A DNA stretch of 64,000 nucleotides. Source: Megaera sp965229545. GTDB lineage: Bacteria; Pseudomonadota; Alphaproteobacteria; Rickettsiales; Rickettsiaceae. The stretch spans positions 62,001-126,000 of the forward strand of contig OZ245887.1 of the NCBI GenBank assembly GCA_965229545.1, written 5' to 3'. The position numbers were made by a program, and so were the translations under genes. The notes beneath the pieces were generated by a model, which saw nothing but the letters and a program-made list of their open reading frames with translations, had not been told where the DNA came from and searched no databases. How positions within the stretch are numbered: position 1 is the first letter of the stretch; every line of letters starts with the position of its first letter. Below are positions 18,520-28,750 of this stretch, one piece after another.

Positions 18520-20064
18520 ATGAGTAAAATGACCTTTCAAAATCAACAAATTCTTGACGAAAAAAAAAGTCAGGCTCGTTTTGGCGGTGGAGCTGAGCGT
18601 ATTCTGCAGCAACATCAAAAAGGCAAATTAACAGCAAGAGAACGGATAGAGGTATTATTAGATCCTGATAGTTTCCAGGAAACAGGGATGTTCGTTGAAC
18701 ACCGTTGCGATAATTTCGGGATGAGAGATAAAAAATTTGCTGGCGACGGTGTTGTTACTGGGCACGGTACTATTAATGGACGGTTAATATTTGTATATAG
18801 TCAGGATTTTACTGTTTTTGGTGGATCACTAGGTGAATATCATGCAAAAAAAATATGCAATTTAATTGATGCAGCCTTAGAAGTGGGGGCCCCGGTCATT
18901 GGTATTAACGATTCCGGCGGAGCGAGGATACAAGAAGGTGTTGATTCACTTGGAGGATATGGAGAGTTGTTTCATCGAAATACTCTTGCTTCTGGTGTTA
19001 TTCCACAAATTACCCTTGTAATGGGGCCGTGTGCTGGTGGAGCTGTTTATTCCCCTGCCCTAACTGACTTTATATTTATGGTAAAAGGTTCTTCTTACAT
19101 GTTTGTAACAGGTCCTGACGTTATAAAAACCGTAACAGGTGAAGAAGTAACACAGGAAAAATTAGGTGGAGCTAGAATACACACCACCCAATCTGGTGTT
19201 ACTGATCTTGCTTTTAAAAACGATGTTGAACTCCTTTTAGAAACGAGAAGATTTATAAATTTCCTACCACTTTCGAATCGTGCTGCTCTTCCTTTAAGAC
19301 CTACTAGTGACCCTGCAGACAGAGTAGATATGTCGCTTAATACATTAGTTCCCGCTAATCCTAATAAGTCTTATGACATGAAAGAACTGATCCAAAGGAT
19401 AGTAGATGAAGGAGATTTTTTTGAGTTACAACCAGAGTATGCTAAAAATATTATAATCGGTTTTGGTTATATGGAGGGTAGCCCTGTAGGGTTTGTAGCA
19501 AATCAACCTCTTCATCTAGCTGGATGTTTAGATATAAATGCTTCTAGAAAAGCTGCTCGTTTTGTCAGGTTCTGCGATGCTTTCAGCGTTCCGATAGTAA
19601 CATTAGTAGATGTCCCTGGTTTCCTTCCCGGGGTTGAGCAAGAAACAAGTGGTATAATCAAGCACGGAGCAAAACTGCTTTATGCTTATGCAGAAGCTAC
19701 TGTCCCTAAAATCACTGTTATTACTCGGAAAGCTTACGGCGGTGCTTATATTGTTATGAATTCAAAACATCTACGTGGTGATAATAATTATGCTTGGGTT
19801 AACTCAGAAATTGCAGTTATGGGAGCTGAAGGTGCAGCAGAAGTGATTTTTAGACAGGAATGCAAAGATCCTGAAAGAAAAAAGGAAATAATAGCTAATT
19901 ATAAAGAAACTATTATTTCTCCTTTTGTGGCTGCTTCAAGGGGTTATCTTGATGATATTATCAAACCGCAAAATACTAGGTGGAGGATATGTAAATCTTT
20001 AAAATATTTACGCACTAAGTCAGTAAACAAGCCATGGAAAAAACACGATAATTTACCTCTGTAA
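18520..20064 (+). CDS. pccB: Propionyl-CoA carboxylase beta chain
   Basis: 514 residues of the biotin-dependent carboxyltransferase family. Visible motifs: GGGAERILQQHQKGKLTARERI, DSGGARIQEGVDSLGGYGELF, GPCAGGAVYSPALTDFIFMV and, in the second half, VDVPGFLPGVEQE and RKAYGGAYIVMNSKHL. With pccA it converts propionyl-CoA to methylmalonyl-CoA in the cytoplasm. pccA follows after 57 bases, so the pair is an operon. The C-terminus NKPWKKHDNLPL is typical of PccB. Intact. Confidence 0.95.
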   Translation: MSKMTFQNQQILDEKKSQARFGGGAERILQQHQKGKLTARERIEVLLDPDSFQETGMFVEHRCDNFGMRDKKFAGDGVVTGHGTINGRLIFVYSQDFTVFGGSLGEYHAKKICNLIDAALEVGAPVIGINDSGGARIQEGVDSLGGYGELFHRNTLASGVIPQITLVMGPCAGGAVYSPALTDFIFMVKGSSYMFVTGPDVIKTVTGEEVTQEKLGGARIHTTQSGVTDLAFKNDVELLLETRRFINFLPLSNRAALPLRPTSDPADRVDMSLNTLVPANPNKSYDMKELIQRIVDEGDFFELQPEYAKNIIIGFGYMEGSPVGFVANQPLHLAGCLDINASRKAARFVRFCDAFSVPIVTLVDVPGFLPGVEQETSGIIKHGAKLLYAYAEATVPKITVITRKAYGGAYIVMNSKHLRGDNNYAWVNSEIAVMGAEGAAEVIFRQECKDPERKKEIIANYKETIISPFVAASRGYLDDIIKPQNTRWRICKSLKYLRTKSVNKPWKKHDNLPL

Positions 20065-20121
20065 TATTTGTTAAAAATTTTAAATAGCCTTTAAATTAGA
20101 TAAAGACTTGAAAACTAGTTT

Positions 20122-22122
20122 ATGACCGAAAAACCATTATTTGAAAAAGTTCTTGTTGCTAATCGCGGTGAAATTGCCTTAAGGATTATGAAAACCCTGC
20201 AGAAAATGGGAATAAAATCTGTAGCAGTTTACTCAGAAGCAGATACTAATGCTCAACATGTACAATATGCAGACGAAGCTTATTATATAGGTAATTCCCC
20301 GGCGACAGAAAGTTACCTGTCAATAAAAAACATTATTACGGTAATTAGAGAAAGTGGAGCGGATGCTGTTCACCCAGGGTATGGCTTTTTAGCAGAAAAT
20401 GCAAATTTTGCCAATGTCTTAAAAAGAGAAGGCGTTACCTTAATAGGACCAAGCGCCAAAGTAATCAAGATTATGGGCGATAAAATTGAGGCTAAAAAAA
20501 TTGCCGTTGCTTCCGGTGTTAGTACAGTTCCTGGTTACATGGGCACTATTAATGACGTAGAACAAGCTATAAAAATCGCTGAACAAATAGGGTTTCCCGT
20601 CATAATAAAAGCAGCTGCAGGTGGTGGTGGTCGCGGTATGCGGGTAGTAAAAAACCCAAAAGAGATGGAAAAGGCTTATCAATCTGCTAAGTTTGAAGCA
20701 CAAAACAGCTTTAGCGATGCTAGGGTTTTTATCGAAAAATTAATTGTTGCTCCTCGTCATATAGAAATACAGCTTTTAGCTGATCAATACGGAAATGCTG
20801 TTTGTCTTGGCGAAAGAGAATGTTCTATTCAGCGTTATCACCAAAAAGTTATAGAAGAAGCTCCTAGTTCTTTTGTTAACGAAGTAACAAGAGGGAAAAT
20901 GTATGCTGAAGTAATCGCTTTGGCTAAAAAAGTAGGTTATTATTCTGCTGGTACGGTTGAATTCATGATGGATAAAGATAAGAATTATTATTTTCTAGAA
21001 ATGAATACCCGCTTGCAGGTAGAGCATCCTGTTACTGAATTAATTACTGGCTACGATATAGTAGAGCAAATGATTAGAATAGCCGCCGGAGAAAAACTTT
21101 CTTTTGAACAAAAAGATGTAAAAATGACCGGTTGGGCTATTGAATCAAGAATCTGCGCTGAAGATCCTTCACGCGGTTTTTTACCTTCTAGTGGTAGAAT
21201 ATTAGACTATAAGCTTCCTCCTAAAAATCCCAATATTAGAATTGATAGCGGCGTTGGCCCAGGGAGAGAAGTTAGTATGTTTTATGATGCAATGATAGCA
21301 AAATTATGTACTTATGGTGAAACACGGCAGGCAGCAATAGAGCTTATGAGTCAGTCGCTTAGTTCATTTGTTATTCAGGGCATATCACACAATATTAGCT
21401 TCTTGGAAGCTCTAATTAATCATCCAAAATTTATATCAGGAGATATTCATACCGGATTTATTGATGAAGAGTATCCAGGGGGTTTTTCAGGGGCTACTCT
21501 TACGCCAGGTATAAGTGAAGTATTTTTGGCCACAGCGATTTATATATATCTGACCGAACAACGAAGAGCTTCTTCTATTGGCGGTCAAATTGCAGATCAA
21601 GCTCACAAAATAGGCACAAGGTGGATTGTTTCTATTGATAAAGATCAATATCCTATCATGATTAAACAGGTAACCGACGGATATAATATCAGATATGGAA
21701 CAAGCAGGATTACTATTCGTAGTAATTGGACTTTAGGAACTCATCTTTTCACGGCAGTTATTAGTGGTCAAAAAGTTAATGTTAAAATAGTTGATATTCC
21801 AACCGGTTATAGACTTACCCATTCCGGTATTACAGTAAATACCTATGTCCGCTCTCCTAGGATGTCAGAACTTGAAGCTCTTATGCCGCTGCGGGATGAA
21901 ACTGAAGATTTGGTAGAATTAGTAGCTCCTCTTGCTGGTCAAATAATAGCTATCAATATTAAAGCTGGAGACGAAGTAACAATAGGTCAAGATTTAATAG
22001 TCCTTACTGCCATGAAAATGGAAAATATAATTCCTGCAGAACGCAAAGGTAAAATTGCTAAAGTATTAGTAAAAGAACTGGAAAATGTTGTAAGCGGCCA
22101 GGTATTGTTAGAGTTTGAGTAA
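20122..22122 (+). CDS. pccA: Propionyl-CoA carboxylase alpha chain (biotin carboxylase and carrier)
   Basis: 666 residues. Biotin carboxylase domain: FEKVLVANRGEIALRIM, the ATP-grasp loop AAAGGGGRGMRVV, and EMNTRLQVEHPVTE near residue 290. A central PCC-BT linking domain follows, and a C-terminal biotinyl domain with the lysine in LTAMKMENII. It carboxylates biotin with ATP and bicarbonate and delivers it to PccB. Length is normal and the gene looks intact. Confidence 0.96.
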   Translation: MTEKPLFEKVLVANRGEIALRIMKTLQKMGIKSVAVYSEADTNAQHVQYADEAYYIGNSPATESYLSIKNIITVIRESGADAVHPGYGFLAENANFANVLKREGVTLIGPSAKVIKIMGDKIEAKKIAVASGVSTVPGYMGTINDVEQAIKIAEQIGFPVIIKAAAGGGGRGMRVVKNPKEMEKAYQSAKFEAQNSFSDARVFIEKLIVAPRHIEIQLLADQYGNAVCLGERECSIQRYHQKVIEEAPSSFVNEVTRGKMYAEVIALAKKVGYYSAGTVEFMMDKDKNYYFLEMNTRLQVEHPVTELITGYDIVEQMIRIAAGEKLSFEQKDVKMTGWAIESRICAEDPSRGFLPSSGRILDYKLPPKNPNIRIDSGVGPGREVSMFYDAMIAKLCTYGETRQAAIELMSQSLSSFVIQGISHNISFLEALINHPKFISGDIHTGFIDEEYPGGFSGATLTPGISEVFLATAIYIYLTEQRRASSIGGQIADQAHKIGTRWIVSIDKDQYPIMIKQVTDGYNIRYGTSRITIRSNWTLGTHLFTAVISGQKVNVKIVDIPTGYRLTHSGITVNTYVRSPRMSELEALMPLRDETEDLVELVAPLAGQIIAINIKAGDEVTIGQDLIVLTAMKMENIIPAERKGKIAKVLVKELENVVSGQVLLEFE

Positions 22123-22227
22123 GGAATAAGTTTAAAATATATAATAGCCATTTATAAAACTTACCAATAAAACCTTCTATAAATTTTCTATAGCTGCGTT
22201 CACCTTTAAAAACTTAGGAGTATTCTA

Positions 22228-22310
22228 ACCTTAAGGCGGTACACCACCCGTTAGATTATTACAAAAACGAGTGATGACTTAACAAGTGGTGGATAGCTTT
22301 TAATTAAGGT
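22228..22310. repeat. Imperfect palindromic element (candidate rickettsial palindromic repeat)
   Basis: ACCTTAA (22228-22234) pairs with TTAAGGT (22304-22310), and inside it CACCAC (22242-22247) pairs with GTGGTG (22286-22291), giving an ~83-base extended hairpin in the pccA to serine-rich-gene interval. Its GC content is higher than its surroundings. Rickettsial genomes contain such palindromic elements; membership of a known family is unverified. It could also act as a terminator between convergent genes, although no T-tract follows. Confidence 0.4.
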
Positions 22311-22440
22311 AATTTATTTTGCTATTTACCGTTTTACTTAGCTTTAGCTATCAGAATCTTCGGAAGGAGAACTACTTTCTCCCATAACAGATGAGTCTGA
22401 AGAAGAATATAAGCTACCAGTAGATAAAGTACTAGAAATT

Positions 22441-22487
22441 AAAGAACTTAAACTTTCGCTAGAAGAGGAACTAGAGCTATCAGAATA
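22441..22487 (-). repeat. Direct repeat, 3' end of serine-rich gene
   Basis: 47 bases beginning AAAGAACTTAAACTT match 23001-23047 with four mismatches. They encode the serine-rich acidic segment near the C-terminus of the frameshifted serine-rich gene. Confidence 0.85.
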
Positions 22488-23000
22488 AGAAGAACCTAAA
22501 CTATCCTTAAAAGAAAATTTAAAATCTGGATTAGAAATCTTTAAAATCTTTCCTGTAGATAAAGATTTTTTAAAATATATTTTATGAAGTGCGTCTCCAT
22601 AAATGTCTGCAACCCCTTGTAAACTTAAACCAAAAACCTTCTGTTTAAAAAATTCAGCTTTTTCTTTACTACCAAAATTTATTGCTACCTCGCCATTTTG
22701 GGCTATATAAGAGCCAGCTTCGCTAGCTTTATCTTTTGACGGTGCTACAGAAACATTGAGGTCGCTTTGGCTTGTGAATATTTGTAACAATCCAGCTTCT
22801 TTCATCATATCCATAAACTTATCCTTTAAGGTCGAAGAATCAAACCTAAAAGTTAGTATACCAATCTCAGTTGTTTTTTTTCGTTAGGAATATAAGATAG
22901 CTCTATCTTATTTAAGGATTCTAGTATAAAGCTATCTGGATCTGTAACACGCATTAAAAACATCTCGTGCGCATCTCTTTCTGGGGTCTTAAAAGAAGAT

Positions 23001-23047
23001 AAAGAACTTAAACTTCCACTAGAAAAAGAACTAGAGCTATCAGAATA
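23001..23047 (-). repeat. Direct repeat, 5' end of serine-rich gene
   Basis: Partner of the repeat at 22441-22487 (43 of 47 bases identical by eye). It encodes the N-terminal serine-rich acidic segment of the same gene. Confidence 0.85.
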
Positions 23048-23283
23048 TAAAGAACTTTTTGACATAAAAATACTTTTTTTATTGTTAATAAATACGTAGG
23101 AAAATACAAAATAATTTAATCTATAGTTAGTGATATATTATTATAATAACTTTAAGTCAAGGAGTTTTACTGTGGCAATTGTAAAAGTTATCTTCAAAAA
23201 ACTTGATAGTGCTTGAAAAAAAATAGAAGCTAGGCTATATAACTTTTAGGGTTAATTATCCTCATTCCAATATAGAATTTCTT

Positions 23284-25941
23284 ATGAATAAGCTTATATA
23301 TCATTTTGGCCCTGGAAATAATGAGGGAGATGCCAGCATGAAGAATAAGCTTGGCGGTAAAGGAGCTAACCTTGCCGAAATGTCGAATCTTGGTCTTCCG
23401 ATTCCTCCAGGCTTTACAATTGCAACTAATATGTGTTCCTATTACTACACTCATGGGAATAAGCTACCTGCTGATTTTGAAGTAGAACTTTTACAAGCAA
23501 TTCATAGATTAGAAAAGGAGACAGGAAAAGTTTTTGGCTCTAAAGAAAACCCTTTATTAGTTTCTGTCCGTTCTGGGGCTAAAATTTCAATGCCTGGGAT
23601 GATGGATACAATTTTAAATTTGGGGATAAACGATGAAGTGGCAGAAAGCCTAGCGAAGATAACCTCTAATTCTAGATTTGCTTATGACAGTTACCGAAGA
23701 TTCATCCAAATGTACGGATCTGTGGTATTGGAGATTCCTGCTTATATTTTTGAAGATACCTATGATAATCATAAAATTAACCATAACATCAACAATGATT
23801 CTGAAGTAACTGTGGAAATACTGAAAGCGGTAATTCAAGATTATAAAAAAAATATTCATAGGTTAACCGGAAAAGAATTCGAGAGCAATTTAACCGAGCA
23901 ACTTATAAATGCTATTGAAGCTGTTTTAAAATCATGGATGAGCCCAAGAGCTGTACATTATAGAAAAATCAATAATATTAACGAACAAGAAGTTTTAGGT
24001 ACAGCAGTTAATATCCAATCAATGGTTTTTGGTAATAAAGGAAATAACTCTGCTACTGGGGTAGTATTCACTAGATCCCCTGCTGATGGCGCAAGAAAAA
24101 TATTCGGCGAATTTTTAATAAACGCTCAAGGAGAAGACGTAGTAGCTGGGATTAGAACTCCACAGCCAATATTGGCTAAAGAGGAAAAAGATGGTACTTC
24201 AATGCAGGAATTAATGCACAACGCTTATGAAGAATTACTATCAATTTGTGCTAAACTTGAAAGCCATTATGGCGACATGCAAGATATTGAGTTTACCATA
24301 GAAGAAGGCAAACTTTATATTTTACAAACCAGAAAAGGTAAAAGAGTGGCAGCAGCTGCTGTTAAAATTGCTGTTGATATGGTAAATGAAGGAATTTTAA
24401 CAAAAGAAGCCGCCCTACTTCGTATAGAACCAGAATCACTAAACCAGCTCCTCCATACTGGCATTGACTATTCCACTAAACTGGAAATCATTGCGCAAGG
24501 TCTAGCAGCTTCCCCGGGTGCTGCAACAGGTATAGCAGTTTTCTCCCCTTATGATGCTGAAGAACTGGCCCATCATCATAAAGTAATTCTAGTGAGGAAT
24601 GATACCAGTCCGGAAGATATAAAAGGTATGCATGTAGCAAGGGGAATTATTACCGCTCGCGGCGGGATGACTTCTCATGCAGCAGTAGTAGCAAGAGGAA
24701 TGGGTAGACCATGTGTTTGCGGAGTAAAAGGCCTTACAGTAAACGAAAAAGAGAAATACCTTATTACCAGTAGCGGAAAGAAAATTCACCAAGGTGAAGT
24801 CATAACCTTAGACGGTTCTACTGGTAAAATTATAGTCGGTACTGTTAACCTTATTGAACCACAATTCTCTCCTGAGTTTGAAACCATTTTAAAGTGGGCA
24901 GATTCAATAAAAAACATACAAGTAAGGGCTAACGCAGAAACAGCGGTTGATGCAAGAATGGCCATTAAATTTGGTGCTGTAGGAGTTGGACTTTGTAGAA
25001 CTGAACATATGTTTTTTGATGCAGAAAAAATTCCTTTGGTTAGGGAGATGATAATTGCTCAGGATTATGAGCATAGAATGAAAGCAATTGCTAAGTTAAA
25101 ACCTTTGCAAACAGCTGATTTTAAAGAATTATTTTCAATTTTAGGCAATATGCCCCTTAATATCAGATTGCTTGACCCACCATTACATGAATTCCTTCCG
25201 ACATTAGATCAAGATAAGGAAAACTTGGCAAAAACCCTTGAGGTACCTAAATCAGTTATTGATCACCGTTTACATGCATTGCATGAAATTAACCCAATGC
25301 TTGGACATAGAGGTTGTAGACTTGGTATTACCTACCCTGAGATATACAGTATGCAAGTAGAAGCTATATTAGAGGCAATGTGGCAACTATACTCTGAGCA
25401 AAGACTAAACTGTAACCTTGAATTAATGATCCCTTTGATCAGCGACTTTAAGGAATTAGAAGTTATTAAAAATATAATAAGCAAAACTATCAATGAGATA
25501 GAAAAAAAATACTCCTATAAATTTAGGATAAAAACTGGCACAATGATTGAGTTACCAAGAGCTGCTCTTACGGCCGATAAAATCTCACCGTTAGTTGATT
25601 ATTTCAGTTTTGGTACAAATGATCTTACCCAAACTACTCTTGGTATTTCGCGGGACGATACAGGCTCATTTTTAGGCGATTATATAGAGCAGAAAATTTT
25701 TAATCATGATCCTTTTATTACTATAGATGAAGAAGGAGTAGGATTTCTGGTTCATACTGCAATTGAAAAAGGTAAAAAAACAAATAATTCTTTAAGCTTT
25801 GGTGTTTGCGGTGAACATGCCGGTGATCCGAAATCAATTGATTTTTTCCATAAAGTGGGGATTGATTATATATCCTGTTCTCCTTTTAGGGTACCAATTG
25901 CAAGAGTTGCTGCTGCTAGAAGTAAAATCATTAATCAGTAG
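23284..25941 (+). CDS. ppdK: Pyruvate, phosphate dikinase
   Basis: 885 residues, the usual length. N-terminal ATP-binding domain: GGKGANLAEMSNLGLPIPPGFTI and RSGAKISMPGMMDTILNLG. Phosphohistidine domain: RGIITARGGMTSHAAVVARGMGRPCVCG, with the catalytic histidine in TSHAAV. PEP/pyruvate barrel: GVGLCRTEHMFF, GTMIELPRAAL, FSFGTNDLTQTT and GVCGEHAGDP. It interconverts pyruvate, ATP and phosphate with PEP, AMP and pyrophosphate in the cytosol, an anaplerotic or gluconeogenic link in organisms lacking glycolysis. Convergent with mutS, 25 bases away. Confidence 0.96.
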   Translation: MNKLIYHFGPGNNEGDASMKNKLGGKGANLAEMSNLGLPIPPGFTIATNMCSYYYTHGNKLPADFEVELLQAIHRLEKETGKVFGSKENPLLVSVRSGAKISMPGMMDTILNLGINDEVAESLAKITSNSRFAYDSYRRFIQMYGSVVLEIPAYIFEDTYDNHKINHNINNDSEVTVEILKAVIQDYKKNIHRLTGKEFESNLTEQLINAIEAVLKSWMSPRAVHYRKINNINEQEVLGTAVNIQSMVFGNKGNNSATGVVFTRSPADGARKIFGEFLINAQGEDVVAGIRTPQPILAKEEKDGTSMQELMHNAYEELLSICAKLESHYGDMQDIEFTIEEGKLYILQTRKGKRVAAAAVKIAVDMVNEGILTKEAALLRIEPESLNQLLHTGIDYSTKLEIIAQGLAASPGAATGIAVFSPYDAEELAHHHKVILVRNDTSPEDIKGMHVARGIITARGGMTSHAAVVARGMGRPCVCGVKGLTVNEKEKYLITSSGKKIHQGEVITLDGSTGKIIVGTVNLIEPQFSPEFETILKWADSIKNIQVRANAETAVDARMAIKFGAVGVGLCRTEHMFFDAEKIPLVREMIIAQDYEHRMKAIAKLKPLQTADFKELFSILGNMPLNIRLLDPPLHEFLPTLDQDKENLAKTLEVPKSVIDHRLHALHEINPMLGHRGCRLGITYPEIYSMQVEAILEAMWQLYSEQRLNCNLELMIPLISDFKELEVIKNIISKTINEIEKKYSYKFRIKTGTMIELPRAALTADKISPLVDYFSFGTNDLTQTTLGISRDDTGSFLGDYIEQKIFNHDPFITIDEEGVGFLVHTAIEKGKKTNNSLSFGVCGEHAGDPKSIDFFHKVGIDYISCSPFRVPIARVAAARSKIINQ

Positions 25942-25966
25942 CCATATTGTATAGATAAGTAGGAGC

Positions 25967-28630
25967 TTAGGCTTTAGTTAATAAATTTTTTATCTGGTAC
26001 AAAATATCTAGTGCTTCTTTTGGTGATAATTCATTAGGTTCTATTTGACCGCAGAAATCATATATTTCCTTATATTTATCGATTTCTTTATTTTCTAGCT
26101 CAAATAGGTTTAAATTTTGTGATTCGCCTCTAAAAGCTTCTTTGTTAGATTTTTTTGTATCTTTTTCAAACTTTAGCAGCAGCTGATTAGCGCGCCTGAT
26201 TACTGAAGGTGGAAGTCCGGCCATTTGTGCAACGTGCACGCCATAAGAACGATCCGCAAAACCTTTAATAATTTTATGCAGGAATAGTATTTTTCCGTCA
26301 TTATCGTTGATGGAAATAGTATAATTAATAAGAGCAGGGAATATATCACTTAAATTTGTCAATTCGTGGTAATGGGTAGCAAATAGACACCGTGCTTTAA
26401 TTTTATCATGAATATATTCAAGTACTGACCACGCGATAGCTACTCCATCATAAGTAGAAGTACCCCTCCCTACTTCATCTAAAATCACCAGAGACTTATT
26501 GGTACTTTGTGATAATATCGCCGAGGTTTCAAGCATTTCAACCATAAAGGTAGATTGCCCCTTTGTTAAATCATCCCCTGCTCCAACTCTGCTAAATATT
26601 TTATCTACTATGCCTATTGTAGCACTAACCGCTGGTACAAAACTTCCTATATGTGCTAAAATTGCTATAATAGCATTTTGACGCAAAAAAGTACTCTTTC
26701 CAGCCATGTTGGGCCCGGTAATTAACCAAATTCTCTCATTTTCATTTAAGTTGCAGTCATTTTTGGTAAATGATTCGTTATTAGATTTTAAAAACCTTTC
26801 GACCACAGGATGCCTACCGCCTCGGACTTCAAAATTTGTTTCAGTAGTCAAAATAGGGAAGCAATATTCAAATTCATCTGCTATATAAGCAAAATTTAAA
26901 AATACGTCTAACCTATTTAAAGCTGTTGCTAATAAAATCAATTTTGAGCTATTGGCAATAACTGCTTTACATACATCGCTATAAATTTCTTTCTCAAGCC
27001 CAATTAACATTGCTTTTGCATTAAGCATTTTACTTTCAAGTTCCTGTAATTCTTCAGTAGTATAACGAATGGAATTAGCTGTTGTCTGCCTATGAATGAA
27101 TTTTTTATCTGTAATTTTACCGCTATGTCTTGATGTAATATCGATAAATAACCCCACGACATTATTATTTGAAATCTTTAGACTCTCTATACCGGTTTCT
27201 TGTCTATATTTATCTTTTAATTTATCAATATGTACTCGGCCGTTGTTAATTAAATCCTGTAACTCTTTGATTTTAGAATGGAAAGTTGGTTTTATTATAT
27301 CTCCTTCATTGATGGTATTAGGAGCATCATCCCTTATAGACTCATTGATTAAATCGGTGGTTTCTGAATTTCCGAGCAATGGGTCAACCAATTTTTCTAT
27401 GTTTTCTGGTAAGTTGAAACCATTATTTACTACGAAAATGCCCCTTATTTCTTCAGCTATTAAAATTGTATCCCTTATGCTAAGTAAATCTTTTGGTGAA
27501 CCTCTTTGCATCTGAATCCGAGTAAGAGAACGTTCCACGTCAGAAGTTTTAGGTAATATCTTTCTAATATTATGAGTTAACTGAATATTCTTATAAAAAA
27601 ATTCAGTTACTGTTAGTCTTGCGTTAATTTTTTTTATTTCAAGCAGCGGTGAACTTAAATATTCATATAATAATCTTGCTCCCCCTTTAGTAATGGTATG
27701 ATTGACATTATGGAACAGGCTACCCTTAACACCTCCGCTTAAAGAAGAAGTAATTTCCAGGTTACGACGTGTTCCAGAATCAATAATCATGAATTTTTGA
27801 GAATTCAATATTTTGGGGAAAGGTAATTTTGGTAAATTACTTTTTTGAGTTAAAGATATATACTCAAGAACACTACCTATTGCGCTTATCTGGTTACTAT
27901 TAAGTTCACCAATTGCTTCAACAGACGCAATATTATAGTAATCCTCTATGATTTTTTTACATTTTTTTTCAGCAAAAAAACTCTCTACCTGAAAAGAAAT
28001 ACGAATATTCAAAGCTGTTTCGATATGTGAGCTTAAAGTTTCTGACCTAAACTTGTCACTAAGTAGAATCTCACTAGGAGTTATTCTAATTATTTCATTG
28101 GTTATTTGATCAAGCGGAATATCTATAATAAAAATTTTAGAAGTCGATAGATCAAGATAACAAATAGCACTATTATTTTTTCCTATCACAATGCTGGCCA
28201 AGTAATTTGGCTTATTACCGTCTAATAGTGACTCTTCAATTAACGTACCAGCTGTTATAATCCTGCTTACCTCCCGTCTAACAACAGCTTTATATCCCCC
28301 TCGTTTTCTTACTTCTTCAGGGGTTTCCATTTGCTCACAAATAGCTACCTTAAAACCTTCCTCCAGAAGCTTATTCAGGTAATTTTCAAGAGCATGAAAA
28401 GGAACACCGCACATTGGTATTTCATCTGCGCCGGTTTTACCTCTTCTAGTCAGCGCTAACCCAAGAACCTTTGCGGCTATTATAGCATCTTCGTAGAATA
28501 ATTCATAAAAACCCCCCATCCGAAATAACAAAAGACATTCAAGATTGGCATATTTTATATCCAGATATTGCTGCATAACCTGGGTAGCAGCAGCATAATT
28601 ATATTTTTTCTGGAATTCTGCAATATCCAT
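25967..28630 (-). CDS. mutS: DNA mismatch repair protein MutS
   Basis: 887 residues. The N-terminal mismatch-recognition segment is RMGGFYELFYEDA, with the intercalating Phe41 and Glu43 of the F-x-E motif; the usual MGDFYE reads MGGFYE here. Later come the connector and lever domains, the ATPase WLITGPNMAGKSTFLRQ (Walker A), SLVILDEVGRGTSTYDGVAIAW (Walker B region) and the helix-turn-helix GLPPSVIRRANQLL. It scans for mismatches and starts repair with MutL, which is not in this window. The frame is open throughout. Given the many mononucleotide indels nearby, repair proficiency matters, but nothing seen proves a defect. Confidence 0.95.
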   Translation of the reverse strand: MDIAEFQKKYNYAAATQVMQQYLDIKYANLECLLLFRMGGFYELFYEDAIIAAKVLGLALTRRGKTGADEIPMCGVPFHALENYLNKLLEEGFKVAICEQMETPEEVRKRGGYKAVVRREVSRIITAGTLIEESLLDGNKPNYLASIVIGKNNSAICYLDLSTSKIFIIDIPLDQITNEIIRITPSEILLSDKFRSETLSSHIETALNIRISFQVESFFAEKKCKKIIEDYYNIASVEAIGELNSNQISAIGSVLEYISLTQKSNLPKLPFPKILNSQKFMIIDSGTRRNLEITSSLSGGVKGSLFHNVNHTITKGGARLLYEYLSSPLLEIKKINARLTVTEFFYKNIQLTHNIRKILPKTSDVERSLTRIQMQRGSPKDLLSIRDTILIAEEIRGIFVVNNGFNLPENIEKLVDPLLGNSETTDLINESIRDDAPNTINEGDIIKPTFHSKIKELQDLINNGRVHIDKLKDKYRQETGIESLKISNNNVVGLFIDITSRHSGKITDKKFIHRQTTANSIRYTTEELQELESKMLNAKAMLIGLEKEIYSDVCKAVIANSSKLILLATALNRLDVFLNFAYIADEFEYCFPILTTETNFEVRGGRHPVVERFLKSNNESFTKNDCNLNENERIWLITGPNMAGKSTFLRQNAIIAILAHIGSFVPAVSATIGIVDKIFSRVGAGDDLTKGQSTFMVEMLETSAILSQSTNKSLVILDEVGRGTSTYDGVAIAWSVLEYIHDKIKARCLFATHYHELTNLSDIFPALINYTISINDNDGKILFLHKIIKGFADRSYGVHVAQMAGLPPSVIRRANQLLLKFEKDTKKSNKEAFRGESQNLNLFELENKEIDKYKEIYDFCGQIEPNELSPKEALDILYQIKNLLTKA

Positions 28631-28750
28631 AATATAAACTTTTCAATTTACTGAAACTGATAACTTTGGCTTTTAATCTGGCAAATACAATAGCAATAAA
28701 ATCAAATTTTATCATTAATAAAATGCTGAAGTAAATGACCTGATAATTAT

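Larger units (their letters stand above)
22344..23065 (-). pseudogene. Serine-rich acidic protein, two frames joined at an A8 tract
   Basis: Not recognised as a known family. The 5' frame (23065-22853) begins MSKSSLYSDSSSSFSSGSLSS and stops soon after an eight-A run at 22881-22874. One extra A joins it to the second frame, giving NEKKTTEIGILTFRFDSSTL and a product of ~240 residues. The joined protein has serine-rich acidic ends flanking a folded-looking centre (TSQSDLNVSVAPSKDK, GEVAINFGSKEKAEFFKQKVFG). The two ends are direct repeats 560 bases apart; 560 is not a multiple of three, yet both encode the same SDSSSS-type peptide, which independently supports one lost base between them. It may be a pseudogene, a slippage or phase-variable gene, or a sequencing error. 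ATG 23065 has no strong ribosome site, and no signal peptide is seen. Confidence 0.6.

Noticed and set aside
22441..23047. Serine-rich repeats as a toxin-antitoxin pair or two separate genes
   Set aside because: The single-base repair and matching repeat phase fit one gene better than two; no toxin motif is seen.
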